Assembly (NCBI RefSeq): GCF_040054535.1
Contig: NC_090780.1
Location: forward strand, 5,418,001-5,482,000
Length of the DNA: 64,000 nucleotides
Direction: 5' to 3'
Origin: Antennarius striatus
Lineage: Eukaryota; Chordata; Actinopteri; Lophiiformes; Antennariidae
The notes beneath the pieces were generated by a model that saw nothing but the letters and a program-made list of their open reading frames with translations, had not been told where the DNA came from and made no database searches. How positions within the stretch are numbered: position 1 is the stretch's first letter; each line of letters starts with the position of its first letter. The translations under genes and the position numbers were made by a program. Positions 23,786 through 34,989 of this stretch are shown one piece after another.

Positions 23786-26700
23786 TCAGTGTTTCCCTCT
23801 TTTGGACTTACGAGATGAACGTTTTGCCAATTTTTTGACTGCAGGCTCTTTAGGGGATGACTCTGCAGGCTTGAGTTGTCTGGACCCACTTTTGGTCACT
23901 GGCTTTATAGCAGGCTCGTCATTGGACGCCTCTCGAGACTTTGAGCCCTTAGAGGTGCTCCTCACTGTCTCCTTTGAGTTTGCAGCCTCCTCAGAGGATG
24001 ACTCTGCTTTTGCAGGTCGCTTGGACCCTCTTTTTGTCAGCTTTTTCACAGCTGGTGTTTTGGGCTTTCTTGCAGGAGCCCCTCTCTTCACAGGAGTGGC
24101 TTTCGATGGCGGCGGTGTGGATTCCTTCTTTGAGGCCACCTTTTTCTTTGCCAACACAGTGACAGAAGACGCTGCTTTCTTGGTTACAGATGTCTTTGTG
24201 ATTGGGTATCTCTTGCCTCTAACTTTTGATTGACTGGTGCTTCTTGACTTCTTGGCCGGTGGAGGGTGGCGAGCTTTGGGTGGAGGTCTCTTCTGAAATT
24301 TCCTGAGAAAAATTTGAATAGTTAAAGTTTATGATAGGATTCTGTCTCTGTGTCTCTGGCGTTAATCCTATTTTAGGAATTAAGGAGAAATCTTTATCAA
24401 ATACATAGATCCCATGAATTGGACACGCCAAGGTCTGATTATTGCCACACCTCTTCAATCAAATAATCACTTAAATATATTACTTTGAAAACATGAATAC
24501 ATGAAGACTAGCAGGTCTCACCAGAAAGGCACTATGTCAAACCCAACAGAGATAAGGCACAAGATGACTGAAATAAATCTGGAAAGAGTGAAAGCAGCTT
24601 CTAAGGCTTTTGGAATGTACAGACTCACAGTGAGACACACCGTCTTCAAATGAAGAAAACTTGGATTTTTTTTATTTACTTTTTTGAAATTAAGAAAAAC
24701 AGTTTTGGAAAACTTGAATGACAGCATACCCTTTCATTAGAACATTAAGCCTTATTTGAATTTTACCACAACACACATTGTTGACCCTCAGAGTTTTGGG
24801 AGGAATGTTCTATGAACCGATGAGTGTTAAGTCTGCGTGTAAAACAGTGGTCCTGTTAAATCTGGGATTAATCAAACACAGTATTCCACTAAAACACCAC
24901 TGTACTGAATAGAGGTGTCAGTATGATGTCACAGGGATTCTTTGTTTCTGAGAGAAACATGACCCTTGCTCTCAAACTAAAACTTCTTATGGACACAAGG
25001 TCATCAGTCTGAGGGTTGAAGCTTAAACAAAGCTGGGTCATGATTCAGTTATAAAGTCCACCTCAAAAAAACTAAAAATGAATAAAATGAAAACTAGGGT
25101 TAGGACATTGTGAGTCATGAAGTATACAGATGACTAGAAAAGAACAGTTCCTGCTCTCAAACCCTGCAATGTGGCTGCGCTACTTTATCATCAGAAAATT
25201 GTATGCTGCATTTACTTGGGTATCTTTCATTTTATGTTAACTTTTGCTGTAAGAGCCAACAGTTTATAATGAGAGACAAACTAGAAAAAATTCCAGTACA
25301 TTTTCACATGACTTTATACACCAACATCACGTGACTTAAACTGAGACTGCTATATGTCAGTGAAGCAGCAGGTAAAATATAGCGAAACTTCGACTCTTTT
25401 CATAATACACACACCTTCTGCGGGAAGGAGCTTCATCCTCAGACTGTTCTTCATCATCACTTTCCTCATCAGACGATTCAACAGCTCGCCGCCGCTTGGT
25501 CAAAGGATTGTTCTTTTGAGGCTTTGTGAACTTGTCTGGGTACAGGATTGTCGGACTTGGGGAAAAAAATAAAGAATATGAAGAACATGGAAGTATGAAA
25601 CATATGAAAATATGTTACAATATGTAATTATGTATCTGTAGATACACAATTACTACTATACAATTATAGAACTCTTCCTGTACTATACTATAAAACTATT
25701 GGTTAAGTTAAAGTACCACAACCACACCACTGATGTACCTGGGGTAGAAGGGGAAGGAGAGCCGGTAGGTCCCTGTGAAGCCATGACCGGTGATTTGCTC
25801 CATCCAACCGAGCACTTTACACTTTGTGAGGGTTCTCCTCAGACTGGCCACTAAAGGGAGGAGTCGAGATTTTAAGATCATTTAAGGTGCACACACCTTT
25901 ATACCCAAACCTCACTGTGCATCATGCAATCTACTGTATACCTGTTAATGCTTTATTGAACTCTGCAAGGATCAATAATGAAATCAATTTCCTATAATAC
26001 ACGGCTACGATATAGCAAGCAAGGATTAACGCATTAAATTATAATCGGTTTGATTTGGAAAAAGCATGTAATAGAGGAAACATCAAAGCGATATTTTCTG
26101 GGCTTATCGATCGTTGTGTGGCTGCAGTACAGTCACCCCGCCAAAGGGGACGCCCACGTTCCCAATGAATGGAGCGCCGAGTAATTAAGCTGTTTTCGAC
26201 ATAACTGTCCCAAAGGGTTTGAAGCCCAATGAGGCGCCACTTAAATAAATTCTCAAACTGCAGCAAAGGTAAAACATTGCCTCAATCTAATAGATCTCAA
26301 AATGAAGGTAAAAAATTGCTTCAGGCCGCTTTATACAATACAAAAAACATACATGTTTCATCACAAGATAGTTGGCTTCTCCTCTGATCACATTTTCAGC
26401 ATCATTCAACTTGTGCTCACTGACCACCACTGACTGACAGATGGCAACATATGTAACTGGCTTTATTCTATCGGCTAACGTTAGCTGTTTCTAGGCGAAT
26501 CATTTTTCAGTCCCAAGTGTGTTCTTCACTTGGCTTTGTAGAGATCAAAATTTTAGCTATCTGTATTAAGAATCCTGGTAGTCTCATCAAGTGGATAATC
26601 AATCTTAGCCTCTAGCCTTACCTAACTGGTGCTCCTTTCGATCCTTGTTGGCATCTACTAGGTATTTACGTAGCGTGGTGGTGCTGCAAGTTTTAGGTTC

Positions 26701-29700
26701 ATTCATTGCTGTGATGGCAGCTGTGATGGCGTCTTCCAATGTGCCCCCTTTCAGCAGGACCTGGTTACCAGTTCTTTTCAGCTGTGAGTCACACACACAT
26801 GCACACATCAATATAATGTACTTTGCATTGTGTTTATCGCTCTGATCGTCCATTTCTTTATCTATATCTATATATACCATAATACACACACACAAACAGT
26901 GGGGAAAACAAGTACAGGCAAACCTTTGGTTGCCGACCACAATTCGTTCCGGAAGGCTGTTCGAATACCGATTTGTTTGAATTCCAAATACATTTTTTCC
27001 ATTACAAATAATGTAAATGGTCTTAATCCGTTCTATGACGCTAGAAAACTACCTTTTTTCAACATATGTTATTTCATAATGTCATTTATATATCAAATTG
27101 TATAGTAATGAAACATATGAAAGAAATGTAAAAGAAAGAAGCAAACACGAGAAAGAAAAAGAAAAACCCCCCGACGTAATCATGTTAGCCTAAGGTATGA
27201 GTTACTTTGTCTTCTAGACAGAAGTTTACGGTCCTGTAACTCGCACCATAGGCAATGGAACGCAAATTAAGTGAAAAATTATTGAATACAGTAAACTCAA
27301 ATAAAAAGCACATTACCGTCACATTTTCTCTCGACTTTTCTCGCGCTTGGTGGAGAGAAATAGTAAAAATTATAATGGTGGATTAGATTTATATAGCGCT
27401 TTTCTGGACACTCAAATACGCTTTACATTGGATCCATTATTCATTCACTCCTCATTCATACTTGGTGATGGTAAGCTACGTGTGTGGCCTGGGGCAGACT
27501 GACGGAGGTGTGTCTGCCAATCTGCGCCTACGGCCCCTCTGACCACCACCGGAACAATCACACACATTCACACACCGCTGGAGGCAAGGAGGGTAAAGTG
27601 TCTTGCCCAAGGACACAATTACAAATAACTCAGCAGGAGCGGGAATCGAACCGCCGATCTTAAATCATTGGACGACCCGCGATACCACTGAGCCACGGTC
27701 GCCCCAAAAAGGAGTTTGTTTCGCGTTCGACTGCCAAATTTTGTCCGACTTCTAAGACAATAAATTCCAAATTTTTGGTCGAATTCTGATTTGTCCGATG
27801 TCTAAAGCGTTCGAAAACCAAGGTTTGCTTGTATGTGAGAGCCGTAATTCTCACTAGTTGGTAGGTGATCAAATAATTAATGCAATAAAATGCAAATTCA
27901 TTTAAAAATACAATGTGATTTTCTATAATTTTGTTTTAGATTTAATTTCTCACAGTTCAGTGGGTCTATGCACCTTGAAACTGAGAAAGTTTTAGTAATT
28001 TATAACAAATTTAGATAAGATAAAAATGATAAGAGAAACAAAACAACATACTATGCTCCTGCATAGCGTTGATTGTTTTTCAAATGCAGACTCCACTGAA
28101 GGTGGCTTCAACAAATGGCAAGTTTTCCACTTTATATGCATGATCGAGCAATGCAACATCCATAACATCCAACATCCACAATTAATCAATCTAAATATCT
28201 TTTTATGCCGCCACAAATTTGTGAAGTACAATGCTATATTGTCATTGGTTTAAATTGTTTTATATTCAATTTATATATTCAATTTATATACTGCATATCA
28301 CACGCGACAATCTCTATATCTTTTAATTGTACTGTAAACTAATTGCACTTCTGGTTAGATGCCAAACTGCAATTCATTACATTGTACTTGTACATGTGTA
28401 ATGACAATAAAGTTGAATCTAATATTCATCCAATCCCCAATCCATAAACAACGTGCACTAAAGTTGTTCCTATTGTATTCCTGTTGTGAAATTAGTTGAT
28501 GAGATCATGTTTTGATGGCCATAATAATACTGTATCCAACTGTAAGATTTTCTTAGTGAAATTAAATGACTCACAGAATTTGATCTATCTGAATTAAAAT
28601 TGTCAGAAATCTGCTGATCAGCAGAAAAATTGCCATCTGTAGTATCTATTTGCAAAGTGGTTTTTGATACGGTAGATGAACTATACCATTTACTGGCACT
28701 TGCAAACACCTCAATTTCTCACCTACTTGGTTCACTATGTAGGGAATATTACCTGTAGTATCTTTAAATTTGAATATCTAGTTCTACTGAAATAAGATCA
28801 GACTATGCTGCTACCACTATGGGACATCATCTGAGTGAAAGTTAAGTTCCCGACAAAAATGCATTACTGGAGAAAGGAAGACAATGCCTTCATTTATTTT
28901 GATTACATTTTGCAATAAGACTGAATCCAAAGTTATAAATTGCTTCACCTGGAAGGTCCCTCTGGCTCCTTTTCCAGTTATTTGCTCCAGTTGTCCTTTC
29001 TCCACTGCCTTCACCAGGGCTGCTTTCAATACCTCAGGCCTGAGGACAAATCAGGGTCACATCATTTATGTACTGCCTCCCCAAGGCCCCACAGAGAAAC
29101 TCAGTTACATGGCTCTGACCATCTCTGTTTGGAGTTAGTCTGACTCCAGATATTTTCTAGCGAATCTACACAGGGCAGAGATTGTGTGAAAACTTTCTGA
29201 TATGTGTGTGTTCCTTTAATTGCATTTGCCACATATCTCACTTTTTGTATCAGCATGTATTTATTCCTGTTGCAAATTTATCTGTGTGTTTGTCTCATCT
29301 TTGGAGTTTCATCCCAGCAATCTCACTTTTAGAACAATAACGCAATTTTCACTTTTACATGACGTGAACTACATGAAGGTAGTTGGTGTGAGAGAAGAGG
29401 ATGCAGAAGACAGGGTTAGATGGAGGCAATTGATTCGCTCTGGCAACCCCTGAAGGGAAAAGCCAAAAGCAAAAGAAGATCTTCATTGAGCCACTAGGGA
29501 GGCGCAAAAGAGCCGTATGCGGCTCCGGAGCTACGGTTTGCTGACCCCTGCCCTACACCTCGATGTTGAACAATCTTTACTTTTAGGTTTTTTGACAGTT
29601 GTTGTGAGGTTTCCATGTTGCCACTTGTCAGAGAAGATGCAAAGAGGAGAATAACTTGCAATTGGCCACCTTAAATACCCTTTCCCATGATTGGCTTCCC

Positions 29701-32700
29701 CAGTGTATGTAGGTCAAGGGTAAAAGAACTTACCCAACAAATTTTGTGTTCCAATAATTAGTGTTAAAGGTACTCAAATCAATATAACAAGGGTGGCCCA
29801 TTTTTTGCACTTGCCTACTTTTGTTAAGTTATTGCACACTTTCTGTACATCCTATAAAACTTATTTCACTCCCCAAATATCACTGCGTTTCTGCTATATC
29901 ATACATTTAACTGAAATGACTGATACAAAACAACCACTGATTTATAAAGGAAAACTATCAGGAATGACCTTTTTCACACCCCTGTATTTGACCCACGGAA
30001 CTGTGCAGGTCTGCGACACGGGGTTTGGAGACCACTGCTCTATCTCACTGTTCTTCAAAGTGGCTGTCTTTGTTGATCAGATTAAGACAATGGCTTTTAT
30101 CTGATTTCACAAGACTTATTAAAATTAAAAGTCATAAAGACATGAATAAACATTCTTAGTTAATTGCAGCCAAGTGACATTAAACATTCAACAAGAGCAA
30201 AGTGAACATACTTGTTCTCAATGTTGAGGGTGGGGAAGTGTTGCTCCAGGTATTTCTTGATCAGGTTGTATGAAGCCTCTTTAGGCTCACAGAGCCGAGT
30301 GATGATGAGAGGTAGAGCATCTCCCAGAGACTCAGCCTTTTGTGCAGCTTTCTAAAACATCATCCATTCAAGCATGACGATTACAACCAAACATCCTCAA
30401 GAAGGAAGCTGATGACACTACATCATTACACAGTATTAGATCCATACAGTCTTGCACTGTGATCTCAGAGCATCACGCAGCTACGAAAAACCTCAGCTGC
30501 ATGATAATTAATTTCAGAGCACTGAGGAAACAGTGTAGTCAAAATTGGAGTGGGCAGGATTAAAACTTTACTCAAGACATAAATAAATGCTCCCACATTT
30601 TCAGCAATGGTCTGAGAACTAAAAGGAAAAATATCATTACTACTGTACAATCCATCTTAGTTCATATACTGGAAACCAGCGAGTAAGGTTGGTACCTCCA
30701 AAACTACTTTAACTCATTTCATATTACTGGTATATATTAATATTTTATATATTTATGCTGCTCCTTGCCAAACAAAAAAACATAATTGCTATTCTTCCTT
30801 TGTCTTTAACATACCTTGGACGAAGTTGGCTGTTTTCCAATGGTAAAGGTTCCTGAGAGACCCTTACCCTTAAGCTGTGGGACAGACACAATTATTATAT
30901 AACTACACGATGCAAAAATATATTTTTTTCCAACAAAAATACCTATGAAACACAATCTTCGATGTATTTAAGGCAAGAGGCGTTAAGGAAGTAATTTAAG
31001 GACTCCACGGCTCTCGAGTCCAGTGGCGGAGTGCTTCACACCATTGCATTGCACTTGGTGACGTGTGGCTTAGATGCAGCTGGTTGGCCATGGAAAGCCA
31101 TTCAATGACGCGTTCTGCACACTGTTGAGCTAATCTGAAGGCACCATGAAGTTTGGAGGTCCGTAGCGATTGACTCTGCTGAAAGTTGTCAACTTCTTTG
31201 CACTATGTGCCTCAGCATCCGCTGACTCCACTCTATCAGCTTACGTGACCTACCACGTCAGGGCTGAGTTGCTGTCGTTCCCATTCACTTTCACTATAAT
31301 ACAGCTGACAGCTGAATATGGAATTTTTAAGAGCGAGGAAATGTCATGACTGGATTTGTTGCATAGTGACATACTACTGTGTAAGTTCCATTCTGGAATT
31401 CACCGAGTCTGATTCACTGAGAGCAACCCATTCTTTCACAAAAGTTTGTAAAAGAGGTCTGTATGCCTAGGTGCTTGATTTTATACCTGGGGGCTTGGAA
31501 GTGATTGGAACATCTCATTCTAATTATTTGGATGGGTGAGAGAATACTTTTGGCAATATATTGTATATCTTTGTACTGGTAAGTAGGTTTGAGCGCAAGA
31601 AGGGCAATTATTGTAAACTGTCAATTTTTGGGCTCTTAATGTACAACTCCTACTGTTTCAAAGCAAAGATATGTTCACTTTAGAGCCAGACACAGGCAAT
31701 TAGATAACTATGTGTGTGAACTGTTGAGATGATCAAATCTAAAATCTAAGAAAAGCTCTGAATGGAATGATGAGGCTTTAATGTAAATGTAACTTGAAAG
31801 TTTGACAGGCATAGTAACCAGGGGGCAGGGTTTACTGAACAGTCTGTTTAAAAATTCATGTTGACAATGTGTTTCTTAGCCAGAAAGGAGACAGTGTTTG
31901 TGTTAAAGGCCTTACATAATAACTAAACAAATAAAATACTTCCCGAAGTGAACATTCCTTACCTGTTTGATCGTGCCCTTCTCCAAATGCTTCTTCATCG
32001 CTTTCTTAATGAGAAACTTTTTCTTATCCAACTCCATTCCTGGATATTTTTTTATGATGTATTTCATGACAGACTGGTATGAAACTCCAGATTTGTCATT
32101 ACAAGACTGCAATGAGAGGAAATTAAATCAAACAAAATCCACCACGTTTAGGTGTGGCAGGAGTTGGATTCACAAAGATTTTACACACCGTAATGGCTTC
32201 AATGAGGATATTGTCCACTTTGTGCTGAGTCCCAGCATAGTTGGTAACAGGGACCTTTTTGCTAGCAGTGACGCTAGCCCATGCAGGAATCGTCCTTTTC
32301 ACCTTCTTGACTTTGGTTTTCTCATACTTGTAGCCATCCTTCAACCTGTCGCCAAATGAAGCAAGACAAGTTCAGTGAAGCGTCTGTTTCTTTAGAAGCG
32401 ATATTTCACTATGATTGTTACCACCCTTATCCTTATCACATCCTCACCTTAGTAGGAGAACATAGCAGTGTGTTGCACACTGTCCAGCCGCGCAGTCCTT
32501 GCATTTGTCACTTTGTCCATTTGTCACCGACGGGAAAGACAAAATGTAGTTTCAGAACATCTGTCTTGATAATCACCACAGTAATTTGACCCCAGCTAAG
32601 GTGCTATGCTAGTGAACTACATGCTACAACTGTGATGTTTGCTTTGTCAGGGTCAGGGAGAAGGAAAGGATGAGAAATTACTAGAAATATGGCACTTAAG

Positions 32701-33599
32701 TTTGAGCCAATTGTTAAAAAAAAGTTTGTGATTCTTGTGAAATGTCCAAACATTTGATCACCTACACCTTAACTGCATGGCTTTTCTCACAAAATGCTGA
32801 AGTTAAGTTCCTGAACTTCATTTCTAACGAGGAAAACAAAACTAAAGTTCTGTATATTTTTAATAGTGCCGTTTTTTGAGTTAACTATCTTTGATATATA
32901 CCAGTCAGTGACTAGACTTACGACTTGTCAATTGATTAGTTTTCAAATATTAAACTGACAACTAATTTGATATTCAATTCATCAAAGATTAGAATTCTTT
33001 GACTTTAATGTCTCAAATTTCAATTTATTCTGGTTTGTTATGTCCTCTGTGACAGTAAAATTAATATGTTTTAATGGACTGTGGGATTTTATTTCAGGCT
33101 TTTTTTTTTTTTTTTAACTATTTCCTGAAATTTTACAAACAAACAACTAATCAATTAAAGATCAACAGACCAGTCAAAAATTAAAACTTGTGACATGTTC
33201 TCTCCTCCTGGATTCCTCCAAGACTCAACAAAAGGTGCTGCTATGCCTGTTTAATTTAATGAATATAGGTCACATCTTTTGGAAATGCAACAGCACAAAG
33301 AGGAGGAGCTATTGCTGTTATCCAGCAGAGGTAAGGATAATATGTACAGATAAAAGTGCTATCAAAGTGAAATATCGCCATGTTCAGAGTTGCAGACTAC
33401 TTTTCTGGTGATACTCACTCTTTCTTCTCTGTCCCTTCTCCCTTCTCCTCTGCATCTTCTTTGGCCTTCTCTCCATTCTCCATGGACTCTGTTTCTTCTG
33501 CAGCCTTGGGCTCTGCCTCCTTGATGTCAGCTGCTGCGGCCGAAGGAGCGGCTTGCTCATCATCAGCAGAGGGAGACTCCTCTAAGGAGGCTACAGGCT
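23786..33599 (-). CDS. hp1bp3: Heterochromatin protein 1-binding protein 3, ten coding exons (first coding exon not found)
   Basis: Exons, 5' to 3': 33,419-33,599; 32,189-32,345; 31,963-32,106; 30,815-30,874; 30,212-30,351; 28,949-29,039; 26,622-26,781; 25,739-25,850; 25,415-25,555; 23,786-24,302 (TGA at 23,786-23,788). All phases agree and give 567 residues with one split codon at the start; the human protein has about 550. An acidic N-terminal segment (EPVASLEESPSADDEQAA) is followed by KKVKRTIPAWASVTA. Three linker-histone H15 domains come next: VDNILIEAITSCNDKSGVSY to LKGKGLSGTF; LPLIITRLCEPKEASYNLIK to ITGKGARGTFQ; AITAMNEPKTCSTTTLRKY to ITGHGFTGTY. After an acidic stretch (ESSDEESDDEEQSEDEAPS), the tail is Lys/Pro/Ser-rich. 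The family binds nucleosomes and linker DNA and supports heterochromatin. The human PxVxL HP1-binding motif before domain 2 has no counterpart here. The last-exon acceptor was set at 24,303, which keeps the frame and gives RRKFQKR, like human RRLQKK. The first exon lies upstream of 33,600. Confidence 0.94.
26915..27831. mobile_element. pogo/Tigger-type MITE flanked by TA, carrying a SINE
   Basis: The left end is TA then CAGGCAAACCTTTGGTTGCC; the right end is CGAAAACCAAGGTTTGCTTG then TA. The inverted repeat continues inward as GTTCGAATACCGATTTGTTTG on the left and its counterpart on the right. No transposase frame is present. A SINE occupies 27,386-27,705. The element lies in hp1bp3 intron 7 as counted from the first exon listed. 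Confidence 0.75.
27386..27705 (-). mobile_element. tRNA-derived SINE
   Basis: On the minus strand the head reads GGGGCGACCGTGGCTCAGTG (A box) and, 35 bases on, GCGGTTCGATTCCCG (B box), the pol III promoter of a tRNA-derived SINE. The body ends with AGCGCTATATAAATC, a tail seen in many fish SINEs. It is embedded in a pogo-type MITE whose two halves flank it. Confidence 0.8.
29369..29479 (+). mobile_element. RTE-type LINE, extreme 3' end only
   Basis: The 110 bases from ATGAAGGTAGTTGGTGTGAG to GGAAAAGCCAAAAGCAAAAG match the last part of the RTE copies at 17,690-17,804 and 59,330-59,444. They encode [19 protein letters not shown]. This is a severely 5'-truncated insertion in an hp1bp3 intron. 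Confidence 0.85.
29480..29562 (+). mobile_element. hAT terminal fragment
   Basis: The stretch GCGGCTCCGGAGCTACGG followed by TTTGCTGACCCCTG resembles a hAT right end (complement CAGGGGTCAGCAAACC). It abuts the RTE tail and the following Tc1 fragment. Confidence 0.5.
29570..29995 (-). mobile_element. Tc1/mariner fragment, same family as 2,038-4,046
   Basis: The segment aligns with the right part of the Tc1 element at 3,690-4,030: the helix-turn-helix start on the minus strand near 29,570-29,630, TTGGCCACCTTAAATACCC, then TTGCACTTGCCTACTTTTGT and the terminal repeat. It carries more of the terminal region than the first copy (to about 29,995). The catalytic domain is missing. Confidence 0.75.
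30990..31566 (-). mobile_element. Tc1/mariner-type element with AATACTTTTGGCAATATA end, left-truncated
   Basis: The right end GAATACTTTTGGCAATATAT followed by TGTA is a terminal repeat known from abundant fish Tc1-like elements. The interior (GGCGGAGTGCTTCACACCAT, CCATGAAGTTTGGAGGTCCG, AGCATCCGCTGACTCCACTC) matches my memory of that family's decayed transposase region. No long frame remains. It lies in an hp1bp3 intron. Confidence 0.65.
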
Positions 33600-34720
33600 C
33601 TGACAGGGGAAGTCATCGAAATTAAGCACCAAGAAATTGCGTATTAACCATGTGAATATTAATCTTATTATCTTCAATTATTTTAAAAATGTAATTTGTT
33701 ACTTTGCTTTAATATATACTGCAAATAATGGTTTTCAATAAAAATCCCCTGTAAAGGTTGCCTGTGGGCGCAAAGTAAGTGTTGCCAGATTTAAAACTAC
33801 ACTTTCTCATAGTTAATAGTAGCATGCCCCATGTATCCAAGTCCATGTATGTCTAATTTAAAAACAATATCAACAGTTAAATTAATCAGTAGAGGAAGAG
33901 ATGTTAGTGGTCTTAGATTCAATAAATTGCCTCAAAAGATTAAAAAAACGTAGTCTGGTCTGACAACATTTAGAAAAAATCATTGTAAAAAACCTAGCAG
34001 TCTAACTCCTGTAATATGGAAACACTGACATGTAGGGTTGCACACTTTTATTCTCCTTCAGTAACAAAGCTGTCTATCAATGTTTCTGCAAAAAATGTAA
34101 CTCATTTGTGTTACAACATCTGACTGAGGCAATATGACCGCTGACTAAAAAGTTGTACTCGACTGACCATGTAACAATACTTTCCAAAACAGCAGCTAGT
34201 GATTACTTCGGTACATTTCATAAATCATAGAATTTTGAGTTTGTGATTTTATCCATTCACAAGAACCAATATGAGCCCTCCAGCTAAGAACACCATTGGT
34301 TCTGAGAAGCCGTTTGTAAGCTAAATTGTTTGTAAGTCGATATTTATTAGATTTAAATTCTTAATACAATGTATAATAATTTTAGGTCATTTAAATGCCT
34401 TTACAAACTCTAAATACAAAAAGTAGTATTTCCTAAGACTCAACAGAAATAATTCTAGAAAAAAAACTAAAACATAAATGAAATAAAGCGAGTGTAGGGG
34501 CTAAGCCACGCTTTAAGTCACTGAGGTGTTCCACTGCACTTATGTGAATGACGTGCTGATGTACTTCCTTGTAATCAAAAGTCTGGCACGTCCCTTTAAG
34601 AGTGATTACTTCGTTTCGTTTCCATTGAGTTTCTCATTTAACGTAACCAATAATTAACATCAAACAGCAAAACATTTGAAGTTCAGCTTGTACGATGTTT
34701 GCGAACGTCTCCATGCACAT
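33600..34720. other. Upstream flank or first intron of hp1bp3
   Basis: AT-rich sequence immediately 5' of the first hp1bp3 exon found. An ATG-containing exon ending in phase 1 should lie somewhere upstream. I saw no convincing candidate here. Confidence 0.35.
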
Positions 34721-34726
34721 AAATAC

Positions 34727-34800
34727 ACTGAACAAAAATATAAACGCAAAACTTTTGTTTTTGAGATGAACTCAAAGATCTAAAACATTTTCTAAATAAA
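34727..34800. mobile_element. Solo Tc1 terminal repeat fragment
   Basis: The run ACTGAACAAAAATATAAACG followed by CAAAACTTTTGTTTTTG and GAACTCAAAGATCTAAAAC is the terminal repeat of a common fish Tc1 family. No partner end or transposase lies nearby. Confidence 0.65.
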
Positions 34801-34884
34801 TACGGATAAAGGCAATATAGAGAGAAGTCAGCTAGCTGGCAGAACTGCAGAAAAGGAACAAAAACACTGTTTATGCTAAGTAGA

Positions 34885-34968
34885 TGTTGAACTAACTAGG
34901 TTTTGAACTAACTAGGTATTTAACTAGGTGTTAAACTAGTTAGTTTAACACCAGTTTAACTAGAATTT
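34885..34968. repeat. Local AACTAACTAGG repeat, left of the LINE
   Basis: Two to four imperfect units of TTGAACTAACTAGGTTT lie here. Related units, GTTGAACTAACTAGGTTC, recur at about 37,178-37,215 just right of the LINE, as if the LINE inserted within a short repeat array. Confidence 0.55.
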
Positions 34969-34989
34969 AATGCGCAAGTATGAGCAGGC

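Noticed and set aside
23730..24233. Plus-strand open frame of 167 codons
   Set aside because: It is the antisense shadow of the Lys/Ser-rich hp1bp3 last exon on the minus strand.
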